This document shows, piece after piece, positions 1 through 8,750 of a stretch of DNA of 64,000 nt. Source of the stretch: Methylococcales bacterium (GTDB taxonomy: Bacteria; Pseudomonadota; Gammaproteobacteria; Methylococcales; Methylomonadaceae); contig JAUZSN010000002.1 in NCBI GenBank assembly GCA_030949405.1, positions 2,466,553 to 2,530,552 on the forward strand, read 5' to 3'. Numbering within the stretch: the first letter of the stretch is position 1; every line of letters begins with the position of its first letter. A program made the translations under genes and the position numbers. The notes beneath the pieces were generated by a model. That model saw only the letters and a program-made list of their open reading frames with translations, was not told the DNA's origin and did no database searches.

Positions 1-428
1 TACGAGTTGTAACCAGCGAATTAAAAGGAATTGTTATTCCTGAGTCCTTAGTCCCTCTGGCTATTGATGAATTTCCCGTATTATTTGTCGCCGCCGCCTG
101 TGCTAAAGGACAAACCATATTAACTGGGGCTGAAGAGTTACGCGTTAAAGAATGTGATCGGATTCAAGTCATGGCGGATGGTTTACATACATTAGGCGTT
201 GACGCACAAGTTACGGAGGATGGCATGATTATTAATGGTGGAAAAATCGGAGGCGGTCAGGTTATTTCACATGGCGATCACCGTATTGCAATGGCCTTTT
301 CTATCGCAGGATTAAAAGCAACCGCACCGATTACCATTGAAAATTGCGCCAATGTTAACACCTCATTTCCAGAATTTCGGGAATTAGCCACCTCTTTAGG
401 GCTACAATTGACGAGCAATCATAAATGA
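1..428 (+). CDS. aroA: 3-phosphoshikimate 1-carboxyvinyltransferase (EPSP synthase), C-terminal part
   Basis: Catalyses the sixth shikimate-pathway step, transfer of enolpyruvate from PEP to shikimate 3-phosphate in the cytoplasm. The open frame begins before the window; codons run from position 3 and encode about 141 residues of the C-terminal domain. Visible family motifs are the IDEFP stretch near the start, EELRVKECDRI (the ELRVKESDR motif) and GDHRIAM. The gene ends in a TGA that overlaps the cmk ATG by four bases, so the two genes are translationally coupled. The aroA-cmk-rpsA order is common in proteobacteria, although aroA directly next to cmk is more typical of non-enteric gammaproteobacteria. 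Only the 5' part is missing. Confidence 0.95.
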   Translation, partial: RVVTSELKGIVIPESLVPLAIDEFPVLFVAAACAKGQTILTGAEELRVKECDRIQVMADGLHTLGVDAQVTEDGMIINGGKIGGGQVISHGDHRIAMAFSIAGLKATAPITIENCANVNTSFPEFRELATSLGLQLTSNHK

Positions 429-1078
429 TCCCTGTTTTAACCATAGATGGGCCGAGTGGTGCTGGAAAAGGAACCGTAAGTCGGGCTATCGCCAAACAAC
501 TCGGTTGGCATTATTTGGATAGCGGATCAATTTATCGTGCCTTAGGTATTGCCTGTTTACAACAGAACGTTGACCTAAACAATATCGAAGCGGTTACCCA
601 TCTAGCTGAAACCCTTAATCTAGCGTTTGAGTGTTGTGATGAATTAAAAGTCAAACTTAACAACGTCGATATTACGGCCAAATTAGGCTTAGAAAAAACC
701 GCGCATACCGCCTCTATTGTTGCTGCTATTCCTAAAGTTAGAACGATATTATTAGCAAAACAACAAGCGTTTCAACAACGACCAGGTTTAGTTGCTGATG
801 GCCGTGACATGGGAACCGTGGTTTTTGTAACCGCAAAAAATAAAGTCTATTTAACCGCCAGTGCTGAAACAAGAGCAAAACGACGTTATAAACAGTTGAT
901 TGAAAAAGGAATAGATGCTAATCTTGCTCGTATAACTGATGAGATACAAGCACGAGATAAACGGGATACAGAACGTAAAACCGCACCTTTAGTTAAAGCT
1001 GAAAATGCGTTGTATATCGACTCTTCTGACTTATCAATTACTGAAGTCATCGACAAAATACTAAATTTTATCCATTAA
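425..1078 (+). CDS. cmk: cytidylate kinase
   Basis: Phosphorylates CMP and dCMP with ATP in pyrimidine nucleotide recycling. The 217-residue protein has the P-loop GPSGAGKGT at residues 9-17, the LDSGSIYRA substrate segment near residue 31-40, and DGRDMGTVVF in the CMP-binding region, all typical of bacterial Cmk; length matches the family (about 225). The ATG overlaps the end of aroA (ATGA). The next gene is rpsA, the usual neighbour of cmk. A small terminator-like hairpin follows it, so rpsA probably also has its own promoter. Confidence 0.97.
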   Translation: MIPVLTIDGPSGAGKGTVSRAIAKQLGWHYLDSGSIYRALGIACLQQNVDLNNIEAVTHLAETLNLAFECCDELKVKLNNVDITAKLGLEKTAHTASIVAAIPKVRTILLAKQQAFQQRPGLVADGRDMGTVVFVTAKNKVYLTASAETRAKRRYKQLIEKGIDANLARITDEIQARDKRDTERKTAPLVKAENALYIDSSDLSITEVIDKILNFIH

Positions 1079-1094
1079 TGTAATGGATTTCATG

Positions 1095-1118
1095 GCTGTT
1101 AAATAACAGCTTTTTATT
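1095..1118 (+). terminator. weak rho-independent terminator between cmk and rpsA
   Basis: A 6-bp stem (GCTGTT / AACAGC, 4-nt loop) is followed directly by TTTTTATT. The stem is short, so readthrough into rpsA is likely; it could also be part of the rpsA leader, which is known in E. coli to be autoregulated. Confidence 0.5.
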
Positions 1119-1172
1119 AACTACTAGAAAAAATAGCTTGTTTGAGCGTTAGCAAGCATAGGAATGAAGACA

Positions 1173-2834
1173 ATGAGCGAAAGCTTTGCTGAATTATTTG
1201 AAGAAAGTTTAGCCCAGACGGAAATGCGTCCGGGTGCAATGTTACTGGGGACCGTCCTCGACATCGAAAATGAATATGTCATCGTAAGTACGCAGGCAAA
1301 ATCAGAGGGTGTGATTCCTAAATGGCAATTTTTAAATCCTGATGGCGACCTAGAAGTTGAAATCGGTGATGAAGTTGAAGTTGCTTTAGATTTATTTGAA
1401 GACGGTTTGGGTTCAACATTACTTTCTCGTGATAAAGCGAAGAAAAATAAAGCGTGGGTTGAGTTAGAAAAAGCGTTTGAAGATGAAGAAACAATTACAG
1501 GACGTATTAACGGTAAAGTCCGTGGTGGTTTTACGGTTGCCGTCGGGGCTTTACGTGCCTTCTTGCCAGGTTCACTTGTTGATATTCGTCCTATTCGTGA
1601 TACGACCTTCCTAGAAGGACGCGATCTTGAGTTCAAAGTCATCAAAATTGACCAAAAACGTAACAATGTTGTTCTATCTCGTCGTGCTGTTGTCGAAAAA
1701 GAATACAGTGCTGAACGTGAAGAGTTAATGAAAACGCTGGAAGATGGCGCAATCGTTGCGGGTATCGTTAAAAACTTAACAGACTACGGTGCCTTTATCG
1801 ACCTAGGTGGTATTGATGGTTTATTACATATTACCGACATGGCATGGCGTAGAGTTCGTCACCCATCAGAATGTGTTGAAATTGGTCAAGAAGTTCAAGT
1901 TAAAGTTTTAAAATTTGATAAAGAAAAAACGCGTGTTTCATTAGGTATGAAACAAATGGGTGAAGATCCTTGGCAAAATATTGCTCGCCGTTACCCAGCA
2001 GGCCAACGTGTCTTTGGTAAAGTTAATAACTTGACCGATTACGGTTGTTTTGTTGAAATTGAAGAAGGCGTTGAAGGCTTAGTTCACGTCTCTGAAATGG
2101 ATTGGACGAACAAAAATGTTAATCCAGCTAAAGTAGTTCAATTAGGTGACGAAGTTGAAGTCATGATTTTAGAAATTGATGAAGAACGTCGTCGTATTTC
2201 TTTAGGCATGAAACAATGTAAAGTTAATCCTTGGGAAGAATTTGCAGCCACGCATAATAAAGGCGAAAAAATCAGCGGTAAAATTAAATCTATTACTGAT
2301 TTTGGTATATTCATTGGTTTGGAAGGCGGCATTGACGGCTTGGTTCACATGTCTGATATTTCATGGAAAGAACATGATGAAGAAGCCATTCGTGACTACA
2401 AAAAAGGCGATGAAGTTGAAACCATCATCCTTGCAGTAGACCCAGAAAGAGAGCGTATTTCATTAGGCGTTAAACAACTAGAACAAGACCCATTCCAAAA
2501 TTATATTGCAGCCAATGAAAAAGGCAGTTTAATTACAGGAATCGTTAAAGAAGTGGATGCTAAAGGCGCGGTTATTACCTTAGCAGATAATATTGAAGGC
2601 TATTTACGCGCTTCTGAAATTCAACGCAACCGTGTAGAAGATGCGCGTACGTTATTGAAAGAAGGCGATCAAATCGAAGCTAAATTTGTTGGCGTAGATA
2701 AGAAAAGTAAATCAATTTCTCTTTCTATCAAAGCAAAAGATAACGATGTAGAATCCAGCGCACTTAAAGATTACTCTAAACAATCGGCAGGGACTGCGAC
2801 GTTGGGTGATATTTTTAAACAAATGGATAAATAA
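1173..2834 (+). CDS. rpsA: 30S ribosomal protein S1
   Basis: RNA-binding ribosomal protein that brings mRNA to the 30S subunit. The 553-residue product starts [13 protein letters not shown], nearly the same as the E. coli N-terminus, and carries six S1 (OB-fold) repeats, four of them with the [13 protein letters not shown]-type pattern. A longer frame starts at an ATG at 1164, but the ATG at 1173 was chosen because TAGGA lies 9 bases upstream of it and the protein then matches S1 exactly at its N-terminus. Length agrees with the E. coli protein (557). It lies between cmk and ihfB, the standard gammaproteobacterial order. Confidence 0.97.
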   Translation: MSESFAELFEESLAQTEMRPGAMLLGTVLDIENEYVIVSTQAKSEGVIPKWQFLNPDGDLEVEIGDEVEVALDLFEDGLGSTLLSRDKAKKNKAWVELEKAFEDEETITGRINGKVRGGFTVAVGALRAFLPGSLVDIRPIRDTTFLEGRDLEFKVIKIDQKRNNVVLSRRAVVEKEYSAEREELMKTLEDGAIVAGIVKNLTDYGAFIDLGGIDGLLHITDMAWRRVRHPSECVEIGQEVQVKVLKFDKEKTRVSLGMKQMGEDPWQNIARRYPAGQRVFGKVNNLTDYGCFVEIEEGVEGLVHVSEMDWTNKNVNPAKVVQLGDEVEVMILEIDEERRRISLGMKQCKVNPWEEFAATHNKGEKISGKIKSITDFGIFIGLEGGIDGLVHMSDISWKEHDEEAIRDYKKGDEVETIILAVDPERERISLGVKQLEQDPFQNYIAANEKGSLITGIVKEVDAKGAVITLADNIEGYLRASEIQRNRVEDARTLLKEGDQIEAKFVGVDKKSKSISLSIKAKDNDVESSALKDYSKQSAGTATLGDIFKQMDK

Positions 2835-2920
2835 AACTGTAATCACTTTTAATTTTTAGAGACCTATTAATCTCTTCTAATCAAAATAGTGCTTATAAAA
2901 TTATTCAATTGCTATACCTA

Positions 2921-2966
2921 AATCAGCTGTCAAATTTATACAATATGACAGCTGATTTTCTTTTTC
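2921..2966 (+). terminator. rho-independent terminator after rpsA
   Basis: Perfect 12-bp inverted repeat (AATCAGCTGTCA at 2921-2932 with TGACAGCTGATT at 2946-2957) followed by TTCTTTTTC. It ends the rpsA transcript just upstream of the ihfB ribosome-binding site, so ihfB probably relies on readthrough or a promoter nearby. Confidence 0.8.
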
Positions 2967-2978
2967 ACAGGGTAAAAA

Positions 2979-3284
2979 GTGACAAAATCAGAATTAATTG
3001 AAACACTTGCTAAACAACAACCTAATTTAGCAACTAAAGATGTTGAACTGGTTGTTAAATGTATTATTGAACAAATGAGTCAATCACTATCAAGTGGCGA
3101 TAGAATTGAAATTAGAGGCTTTGGTAGTTTTTCACTCCATTACCGCCCACCTCGTATGGGTCGAAACCCAAAAACTGGCGGTGCAGTGGCCTTATCGCTC
3201 AAGTATGTTCCTCACTTTAAACCAGGAAAGGAACTACGTGAACGTGTGGATGAATCACGTGAAAAATTTCCCATTCTCAAATAA
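2979..3284 (+). CDS. ihfB: integration host factor subunit beta
   Basis: DNA-bending nucleoid protein that pairs with IhfA. The 101-residue product has the HU/IHF fold throughout, the FGSF core segment at about residues 48-51 and the DNA-intercalating loop RNPKTG at residues 62-67. The start is GTG at 2979 with AGGG about 7 bases upstream. Placement after rpsA distinguishes IhfB from HU and IhfA. No partner gene is in the window. Confidence 0.95.
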   Translation: MTKSELIETLAKQQPNLATKDVELVVKCIIEQMSQSLSSGDRIEIRGFGSFSLHYRPPRMGRNPKTGGAVALSLKYVPHFKPGKELRERVDESREKFPILK

Positions 3285-3389
3285 AATAAAGGGTTAACGC
3301 ACTCTAACTCAATAAAATAAACATTTGCCTTCCTTCATTTTTGGTTTACTGTCTAAATTAGATAGTTACCCGTAAGAACCTTTTTCACG

Positions 3390-3440
3390 TTAACCCGTTT
3401 TAAAAATAAAGCGTAAATAACTTTTGTGTTAACGGGTTAA
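3390..3440. repeat. inverted repeat in the ihfB / DUF2231 intergenic region
   Basis: The 305-bp stretch 3285-3589 has no gene. It holds a 10-bp inverted repeat, TTAACCCGTT at 3390-3399 and AACGGGTTAA at 3431-3440, separated by 31 bases and without a T-run. It could be a loose terminator hairpin for ihfB or an operator; nothing in the sequence decides between them. Confidence 0.45.
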
Positions 3441-3589
3441 ATGAAGGATACCAAACTTTTGAATAGTTTTTAGTTTAAAACTTAAATTGATTGCGTTAAT
3501 TTTATAATTTTTAATCGCATAATAGACGCTATTGACGATAGCGGCTATTAAGCTTTATCACTTTTTTAAATTTTTCTACTGAATGCACA

Positions 3590-4210
3590 ATGAATGTCAA
3601 TAATTTTTTATCCTTTCAACTACATGGTGGTTCAGACCATGAGGGTATCGCGGGAAATATTGAAGTTTTGTTAAGTTTTCTTGAAAGTCTTTCTGGAAAA
3701 TCATTAACCGAAATCTTCACACTCATTGTGCCTGGAATTTCTGAGATGAATAATATTCATCCTCTGTTTGTTCATTTTCCAATCGCACTGTTAATTAGTT
3801 TTTTTCTTGTTGATCTTCTTGGTTCACTGTTAAAAAAGACACACTGGCGTGATATTGCAGGTGGATTACTTTACTTAGGAACCCTAAGTGCTTTATTTAC
3901 CGTCATAGCAGGTTTTTTTGCGGCTGAATCAGTCGGACATGCCGAAGACGTTCATGAAATTATGACTCGGCATCAAATACTGGGTCTATCCGTACTGACT
4001 TTAGCAACGATTTTATCAGGATGGCGCTTGCTTGCACATGGAAAAATTAAAGGTGAAATTAATATTTTTTATCTTATTATCTCCGCTATTTTATCCGTTT
4101 TAATTGTATTAGGGGCGGATTTAGGGGGATTGATGGTTTATAAATATGGGGTTTCAGTCGAAGCCGCTAATATTGGTAAAGAAGCAATTTTCCATGAACA
4201 TACTCATTAA
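3590..4210 (+). CDS. DUF2231-type integral membrane protein
   Basis: Function is unknown. The 206-residue protein has the HPLFVHFPIALL segment at about residues 57-68 that marks DUF2231 membrane proteins, and four predicted membrane helices between roughly residues 60 and 185, with a histidine-containing loop (VGHAEDVHEI) between helices 2 and 3 and a His-rich C-terminus (HEHTH). It lies 100 bp upstream of a multicopper oxidase on the same strand; a shared role in periplasmic redox or metal chemistry is possible but only inferred from position. The family call is moderately sure. Confidence 0.75.
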   Translation: MNVNNFLSFQLHGGSDHEGIAGNIEVLLSFLESLSGKSLTEIFTLIVPGISEMNNIHPLFVHFPIALLISFFLVDLLGSLLKKTHWRDIAGGLLYLGTLSALFTVIAGFFAAESVGHAEDVHEIMTRHQILGLSVLTLATILSGWRLLAHGKIKGEINIFYLIISAILSVLIVLGADLGGLMVYKYGVSVEAANIGKEAIFHEHTH

Positions 4211-4310
4211 AACCTTCCATTTCATTATTCTTTAAAATAGAGAGTTGCCAGCAAAGATAAATAAGCGTAATGTTTAGTATATTACTAACTACTTATTTAA
4301 TAGCTAGATC

Positions 4311-5881
4311 ATGACAACTTATAGCACTCAAAGAAGACAGTTTTTAAAGTATTCAAGTTTAGGCATTGCATCTGCTGCATTCCCCGCCTTATTATTAGCC
4401 AATACACAAGCCCCTAAAGGCACGATTAATACCCATTTTAAAGCCGATGTCGAGCTAGAATTTACAGCAAAGAATGATTTTGTTCAGATTTTAAATCATG
4501 GAAAAAAAAACGGCCGTTCAAAAATATTCGGCCAAAGTTTTAACAGGCGATCCCAAAACACTTTTAAATTTAAAAAACAATTACTTAGGCCCTATCATTA
4601 ATTTACAACAAGGCCAAAAAGTTCGTGTTTTTTTTAATAACCTGTTAGATGAGCCGTCTATTATTCATTGGCATGGTTTGCATGTTCCTCAAAAAAAGTG
4701 ACGGCCACCCCATGTATGCGATTCAATCAGGGCAACAATTTGTTTATGAATTTGAAGTCTTAAATCGTGCCGGCACTAATTTTTATCATTCCCATACTCA
4801 CGGCGAAACAGGACGACAAGTTTATAACGGACTCTCTGGACTGATTAGAGTAACCGATGAAATTGAAAAAAAATTAGAATTACCCACAGGGGAATATGAT
4901 TTACCCTTCGTTATTCAAGATCGATCTTTTGATTCGGAGAATCAACTCGCCTATGTTAGACGAATGCCTGAACGAATGATGGGGTTTTTAGGCGACATCA
5001 TCATGGTGAATGGAAAACCTAATATTGAATTTTCCGTTAAATCGCGTGCGTATCGTTTACGGGCGTTAAATGGTTCTAATGCTCGTATTTATAAATTAGC
5101 GTGGGATGATGGCTCACCGATAACGGTTATAGGAACGGATGGCGGCTTATTAGAAAAACCTGAAATACGTCCCTATGTCATGCTTGCACCCGCTGAACGT
5201 TTAGATTTATGGATTGATTTTAGTGGGCGCGAATTAGGGTCAGAGCTTAAACTCTATAGTCTTCCTTATGAAGGCGTGATGTCAATGATGTATGCTCGGA
5301 TGGGATCACGGGGAATTGAAACCGGCTCTAAATTCAAAATAGCCCGCTTTAAAGTCACCGAAATTGTTAATGATTCGCCTAAATTACCCACGCAATTAGC
5401 CCCGATTAAACGTTTTAGTGAGCATGATGTTAATAATGCCAATAATCCGTTACCGATTGCTTTATCAATGGGGCGCATGTCGGCACTCATTAATGGTCGC
5501 TCCTTTTCTATGGATAGGGTGACCAAAATGGAACAAGTTGAACTCGGATCGCATAAAAAAATAAAAATATTTCATGAGCATTCATCCGGCGGAGGAATGG
5601 GGATGATGGGCGGAATGATGTCAATGGCACACCCTATTCATTTACATGGTCAGCAATATCAAATTTTATCTCGAACTTATAAGGGAGACGATGAAACTGA
5701 CTATGCAACCGTAAACAAAGGCTTTATTGATAACGGCTGGAAAGATACCGTGTTGGTCATGCCCGGTGAAGAAGTTGAAATTATTAAACCTTTTGAAGAT
5801 TATAAAGGTTTTTTTCTCTATCATTGCCACATTTTGGAACATGAAGACCTTGGAATGATGCGTCAATTTTATGTTGGATAA
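4311..5881 (+). pseudogene. Tat-exported multicopper oxidase, two frameshifts
   Basis: Laccase/CueO-like three-domain multicopper oxidase, expected in the periplasm. The first frame begins with a twin-arginine signal (RRQFLK). Copper motifs are all present across three frames: HWHGLHVP, HSHTHGE, HPIHLHGQ and the C-terminal HCHILEHEDLGMM, with a Met-rich insert (GGGMGMMGGMM) before the last two. The frame is lost first at a run of nine A (4502-4510) and again at a run of seven A near 4691-4697; removing one A from each restores a continuous protein of about 520 residues. The runs may be sequencing errors, real inactivation, or slippage sites. The intact copper motifs argue that any decay is recent. 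Confidence 0.85.
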
Positions 5882-5963
5882 TTTAGTTATAAACTAGGAT
5901 CAACTATTAATGCGGGCGGAGGCATTCAATTGAGCGTAACAACGATGAGATTTAATTAACGTC

Positions 5964-6905
5964 ATGACAACACTTTATTATAATGATGCTATTTTTTTAC
6001 AGCATGATACGGGGGTAGGTCATCCTGAAACAGCCGCTCGCTTAACCGCTATTAATAACGCATTGACTGGGGATGAATTTAAAAACTTACGCTTTTTAAA
6101 GGCACCTCACCGCGAGGATACTCAAAAAAATATTCAGTTGATTCATACCCCCGCGTTATTAGCTCATATTTTAAAGACGGTTCCCAAACATGATTATGCC
6201 GTATTAGATGAGGGGGACACTGTTATTTCGCCCGACTCCGCTAAAGCCGCCTTCCGCGCCATTGATTGCGTCTGCGATGCGGTTGATCATCTTTTAAATC
6301 AAAAGGCGACAAATGCTTTTTGTGCTATTCGTCCCCCAGGGCATCATGCAATGCCCTCTCAGGCGATGGGGTTTTGTCTTTTCAATACCGTCGCCATCGC
6401 GGCTGAATATGCGCGTCAACACCCTTCTATTAAAAAAGTGGCCATTGTCGATTTTGATGTTCATCATGGCAATGGCACACAAGCTGCGTTTGAAAATAAT
6501 CCAAATGTTTTTTACGCCTCTAGCCATGAAATGCCCAATTTTCCAGGGACAGGTACCCCTACCCATAAAGGCAAGGGGACTATTATTAACGTTCCTTTAC
6601 AGGCAGGTGAAACGGGTGAGAGCGTGCGTAAAAAATATAGCACGCTTATTTTTCCCGCTTTAAACGCATTTAAACCTGACTTATTATTAATTTCAGCAGG
6701 TTTTGATGCCCATAAGAATGACCCCCTTTCATCCATTGAATTAGATGAAAATGATTATCATTGGCTAATGCAACACTTAGTTAAAACGGCTGAGACCTTT
6801 TGTGAGGGCCGCATTATCTCTGTCTTAGAAGGAGGCTATAATCTTGAAGCATTAGCTCAAAGTGTGGCTTCCCATTTAACCCCCTTACTTCAAGCGTCAT
6901 CCTAG
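5964..6905 (+). CDS. histone deacetylase family hydrolase (class II-like)
   Basis: Zinc-dependent deacetylase/amidohydrolase of the HDAC superfamily; bacterial members act on acetylpolyamines or other acetyl-amides, and the substrate here is unknown. In 313 residues it shows RPPGHHA with the His pair at 127-128, the zinc ligands Asp165 and His167 in VDFDVHHGNGT, Asp248 in SAGFDAH, and the C-terminal LEGGYN. It has no signal peptide. Its last 9 bases overlap convergently with the hemerythrin gene on the other strand. Confidence 0.92.
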   Translation: MTTLYYNDAIFLQHDTGVGHPETAARLTAINNALTGDEFKNLRFLKAPHREDTQKNIQLIHTPALLAHILKTVPKHDYAVLDEGDTVISPDSAKAAFRAIDCVCDAVDHLLNQKATNAFCAIRPPGHHAMPSQAMGFCLFNTVAIAAEYARQHPSIKKVAIVDFDVHHGNGTQAAFENNPNVFYASSHEMPNFPGTGTPTHKGKGTIINVPLQAGETGESVRKKYSTLIFPALNAFKPDLLLISAGFDAHKNDPLSSIELDENDYHWLMQHLVKTAETFCEGRIISVLEGGYNLEALAQSVASHLTPLLQASS

Positions 6906-7415
6906 GTGCCGTAACGCCGCCATTTTCTTACCTGCTTGTTCCTTTTCAGCACTTGATAAGAGATCCGCTACTCTGGGTAGAAAATCTTCCTCCTCACGAT
7001 TTAAATGTTCACGCTGTTTTCGTTCAAATTCAAGGGCATTTTTTTGTAACGCACTGTAATCACTAATTTGTTCGGGGTTTCCTAAATTTTCAGCCAATAC
7101 TTGCCATTCATATTCTATTTCTTCATGATCTTGAGTAAGTAAATCCATCATCCCATCATAAAACTCCGAATGGTTTTTAAGCAAGGGAAACAAGGCCTCT
7201 TCTTCATCTAAATGGTGTAAACGATTAGCATGAAAATAAAAGCAATGTAAATCAATACAGCGATTCGCTAATGATTTATTCATCGTTTGATCTTTCATGT
7301 CATCCATCAAGGCTAAAAGAACCTCCCCTTTTTCAAGTAAGGTTTGATGGTAAATTTTAATAACGGCTAAACCATCAGAAAAATGAGTGGCAGGGTCTGT
7401 AAATTGAAATTTCAT
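6897..7415 (-). CDS. hemerythrin-like HHE cation-binding protein
   Basis: Four-helix di-iron protein of the hemerythrin HHE family, with possible roles in O2/NO sensing, iron storage or oxidative-stress repair. In 172 residues the metal-ligand pattern is visible: His23, the HHLDEEEALFP segment (His67/68 and Glu72), DHEE at 96-99 and EHLNREEEDFLP with His137 and Glu141. It lies 15 bp downstream of ylqF on the same strand, so the two are probably cotranscribed. It differs from oxygen-carrying bacteriohemerythrins, being closer to the single-domain HHE group. Confidence 0.85.
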   Translation of the reverse strand: MKFQFTDPATHFSDGLAVIKIYHQTLLEKGEVLLALMDDMKDQTMNKSLANRCIDLHCFYFHANRLHHLDEEEALFPLLKNHSEFYDGMMDLLTQDHEEIEYEWQVLAENLGNPEQISDYSALQKNALEFERKQREHLNREEEDFLPRVADLLSSAEKEQAGKKMAALRHLG

Positions 7416-7430
7416 AAATTAACTAGTGGA

Positions 7431-8354
7431 TTAAGTTTTAGAACGTTGTCGTGAAGTCCGTTTTTTCTTTTGTTTTTTAGCCGCTTTTTGCTCCCTAATA
7501 ACCGCTAATTCAACCATTTCTTTAGCAACCATCTCAGGGGTTTCATAGGTAATTCTACCGAGGATACCCGCCCGTAATTCGGCCAATAAAATTTTAGCGG
7601 TTTTATCATAATCAATTTGCTTACCCGTCCGAAAACACCCCCGTCTAGTCGCAATTGCATCCATTAATTCTGACTCGGTTGCGGGTAACGTTTCTAAATT
7701 ATAACGCTCTTGAACCCGCTCTGGGTAAGCCTTTAATAAATACTCGGCTGCAAAAAAAGCCACATCATCATGCTGTAACGCCGTATCTTTAATAGCCCCT
7801 GTGATGGCTAGACGATACCCACTATTTTTATTTTCAACATTAGGCCACATCATCCCTGGCGTATCAAATAAAACAACGCCATTTTTTAGATCAATTCGTT
7901 GCTGATATTTGGTCACCGCCGGTTCATTACCCGTTTTGGCAATCATACGATTCGCTAATAAATTAATTAAGGTGGATTTTCCTACATTGGGAATCCCCAT
8001 AATAAGCACTTGAATGGCTTTTCCCTTCGCCTTTAAAGGCAACATTTTCTGACAAAGCACGGGAATTTGTCGTGCTTTTTCGGGGTAATCACGACTAATC
8101 GCTAAGGTTTTAACGCCCCGCTGTTGTTCAAAATACTGCTGCCAGCATTCGGTTATTTTTTCATCGGCTAAATCACTTTTACTCAATAATTTGATACACG
8201 GCTTATCCCCCCGTAATTCAGCAAGCTTAGGGTTTTCACTACTAAAAGGTAAACGTGCATCAATAATTTCAATAATTAAATCAATATGCGATAACGTTTT
8301 TTTTATTTCTTTCCCAGCCTTGTACATGTGGCCTGGATACCATTGAATTTGCAT
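7431..8354 (-). CDS. ylqF: ribosome biogenesis GTPase YlqF/RbgA
   Basis: Circularly permuted GTPase that acts late in 50S assembly. The 307-residue protein opens with IQWYPGHMYKAGKEI, the family signature. The permuted order of GTP motifs is visible: the NKxD-type motif SKSD at 58-61 comes first, then the P-loop GIPNVGKST at 120-128 and DTPG at 164-167. The C-terminal tail is Lys/Arg-rich. It is a single intact frame and is probably the first gene of a two-gene unit with the hemerythrin-like gene. Confidence 0.95.
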   Translation of the reverse strand: MQIQWYPGHMYKAGKEIKKTLSHIDLIIEIIDARLPFSSENPKLAELRGDKPCIKLLSKSDLADEKITECWQQYFEQQRGVKTLAISRDYPEKARQIPVLCQKMLPLKAKGKAIQVLIMGIPNVGKSTLINLLANRMIAKTGNEPAVTKYQQRIDLKNGVVLFDTPGMMWPNVENKNSGYRLAITGAIKDTALQHDDVAFFAAEYLLKAYPERVQERYNLETLPATESELMDAIATRRGCFRTGKQIDYDKTAKILLAELRAGILGRITYETPEMVAKEMVELAVIREQKAAKKQKKKRTSRQRSKT

Positions 8355-8750
8355 TATATTTGAACGATAGGTGATAAAAATTAAAACTCGGTTATCACAC
8401 TATTCTATGAGTCATACACTAATATAACAAGCTCAATGTTTCGCCTACCCCTTTAAAATAAGCTGAAAATAAATCCTAAGTCGATATTATACGTTTCAAT
8501 GTTAACCCATTAAAATGTTGATTAAACCTAAAAATACCCGAAGGGGAGATATATCGCCCCTTAGTATTCCTTTAATATAGGGTTGCATTGGCCTATAATT
8601 CAATGATATTTTACAAGGTTAAATACGCTAGAACTTAAATTAAAACAGACTCAGTAAAGGGATACAACCCCTCTTTTATACTTTGAAAAACCTGAAATTT
8701 TTTATTTAAGAGACTTAGCGTATAAAAACTGATCTCACCATAATTAAAAC
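8355..8750. other. intergenic region with a short hairpin at 8541-8562
   Basis: This 396-bp stretch separates ylqF from the divergent surface-sugar operon and must hold both promoters. No gene or tRNA is visible. The only clear structure is AAGGGG (8541-8546) pairing with CCCCTT (8557-8562), with an inner GAT/ATC pair after one mismatch. No confident -35/-10 pair was found. Confidence 0.5.

Noticed and set aside
1124-1666. Minus-strand open frame opposite rpsA
   Set aside because: Low-complexity Ser/Pro/Arg translation lying within the codon-biased rpsA gene; a shadow.
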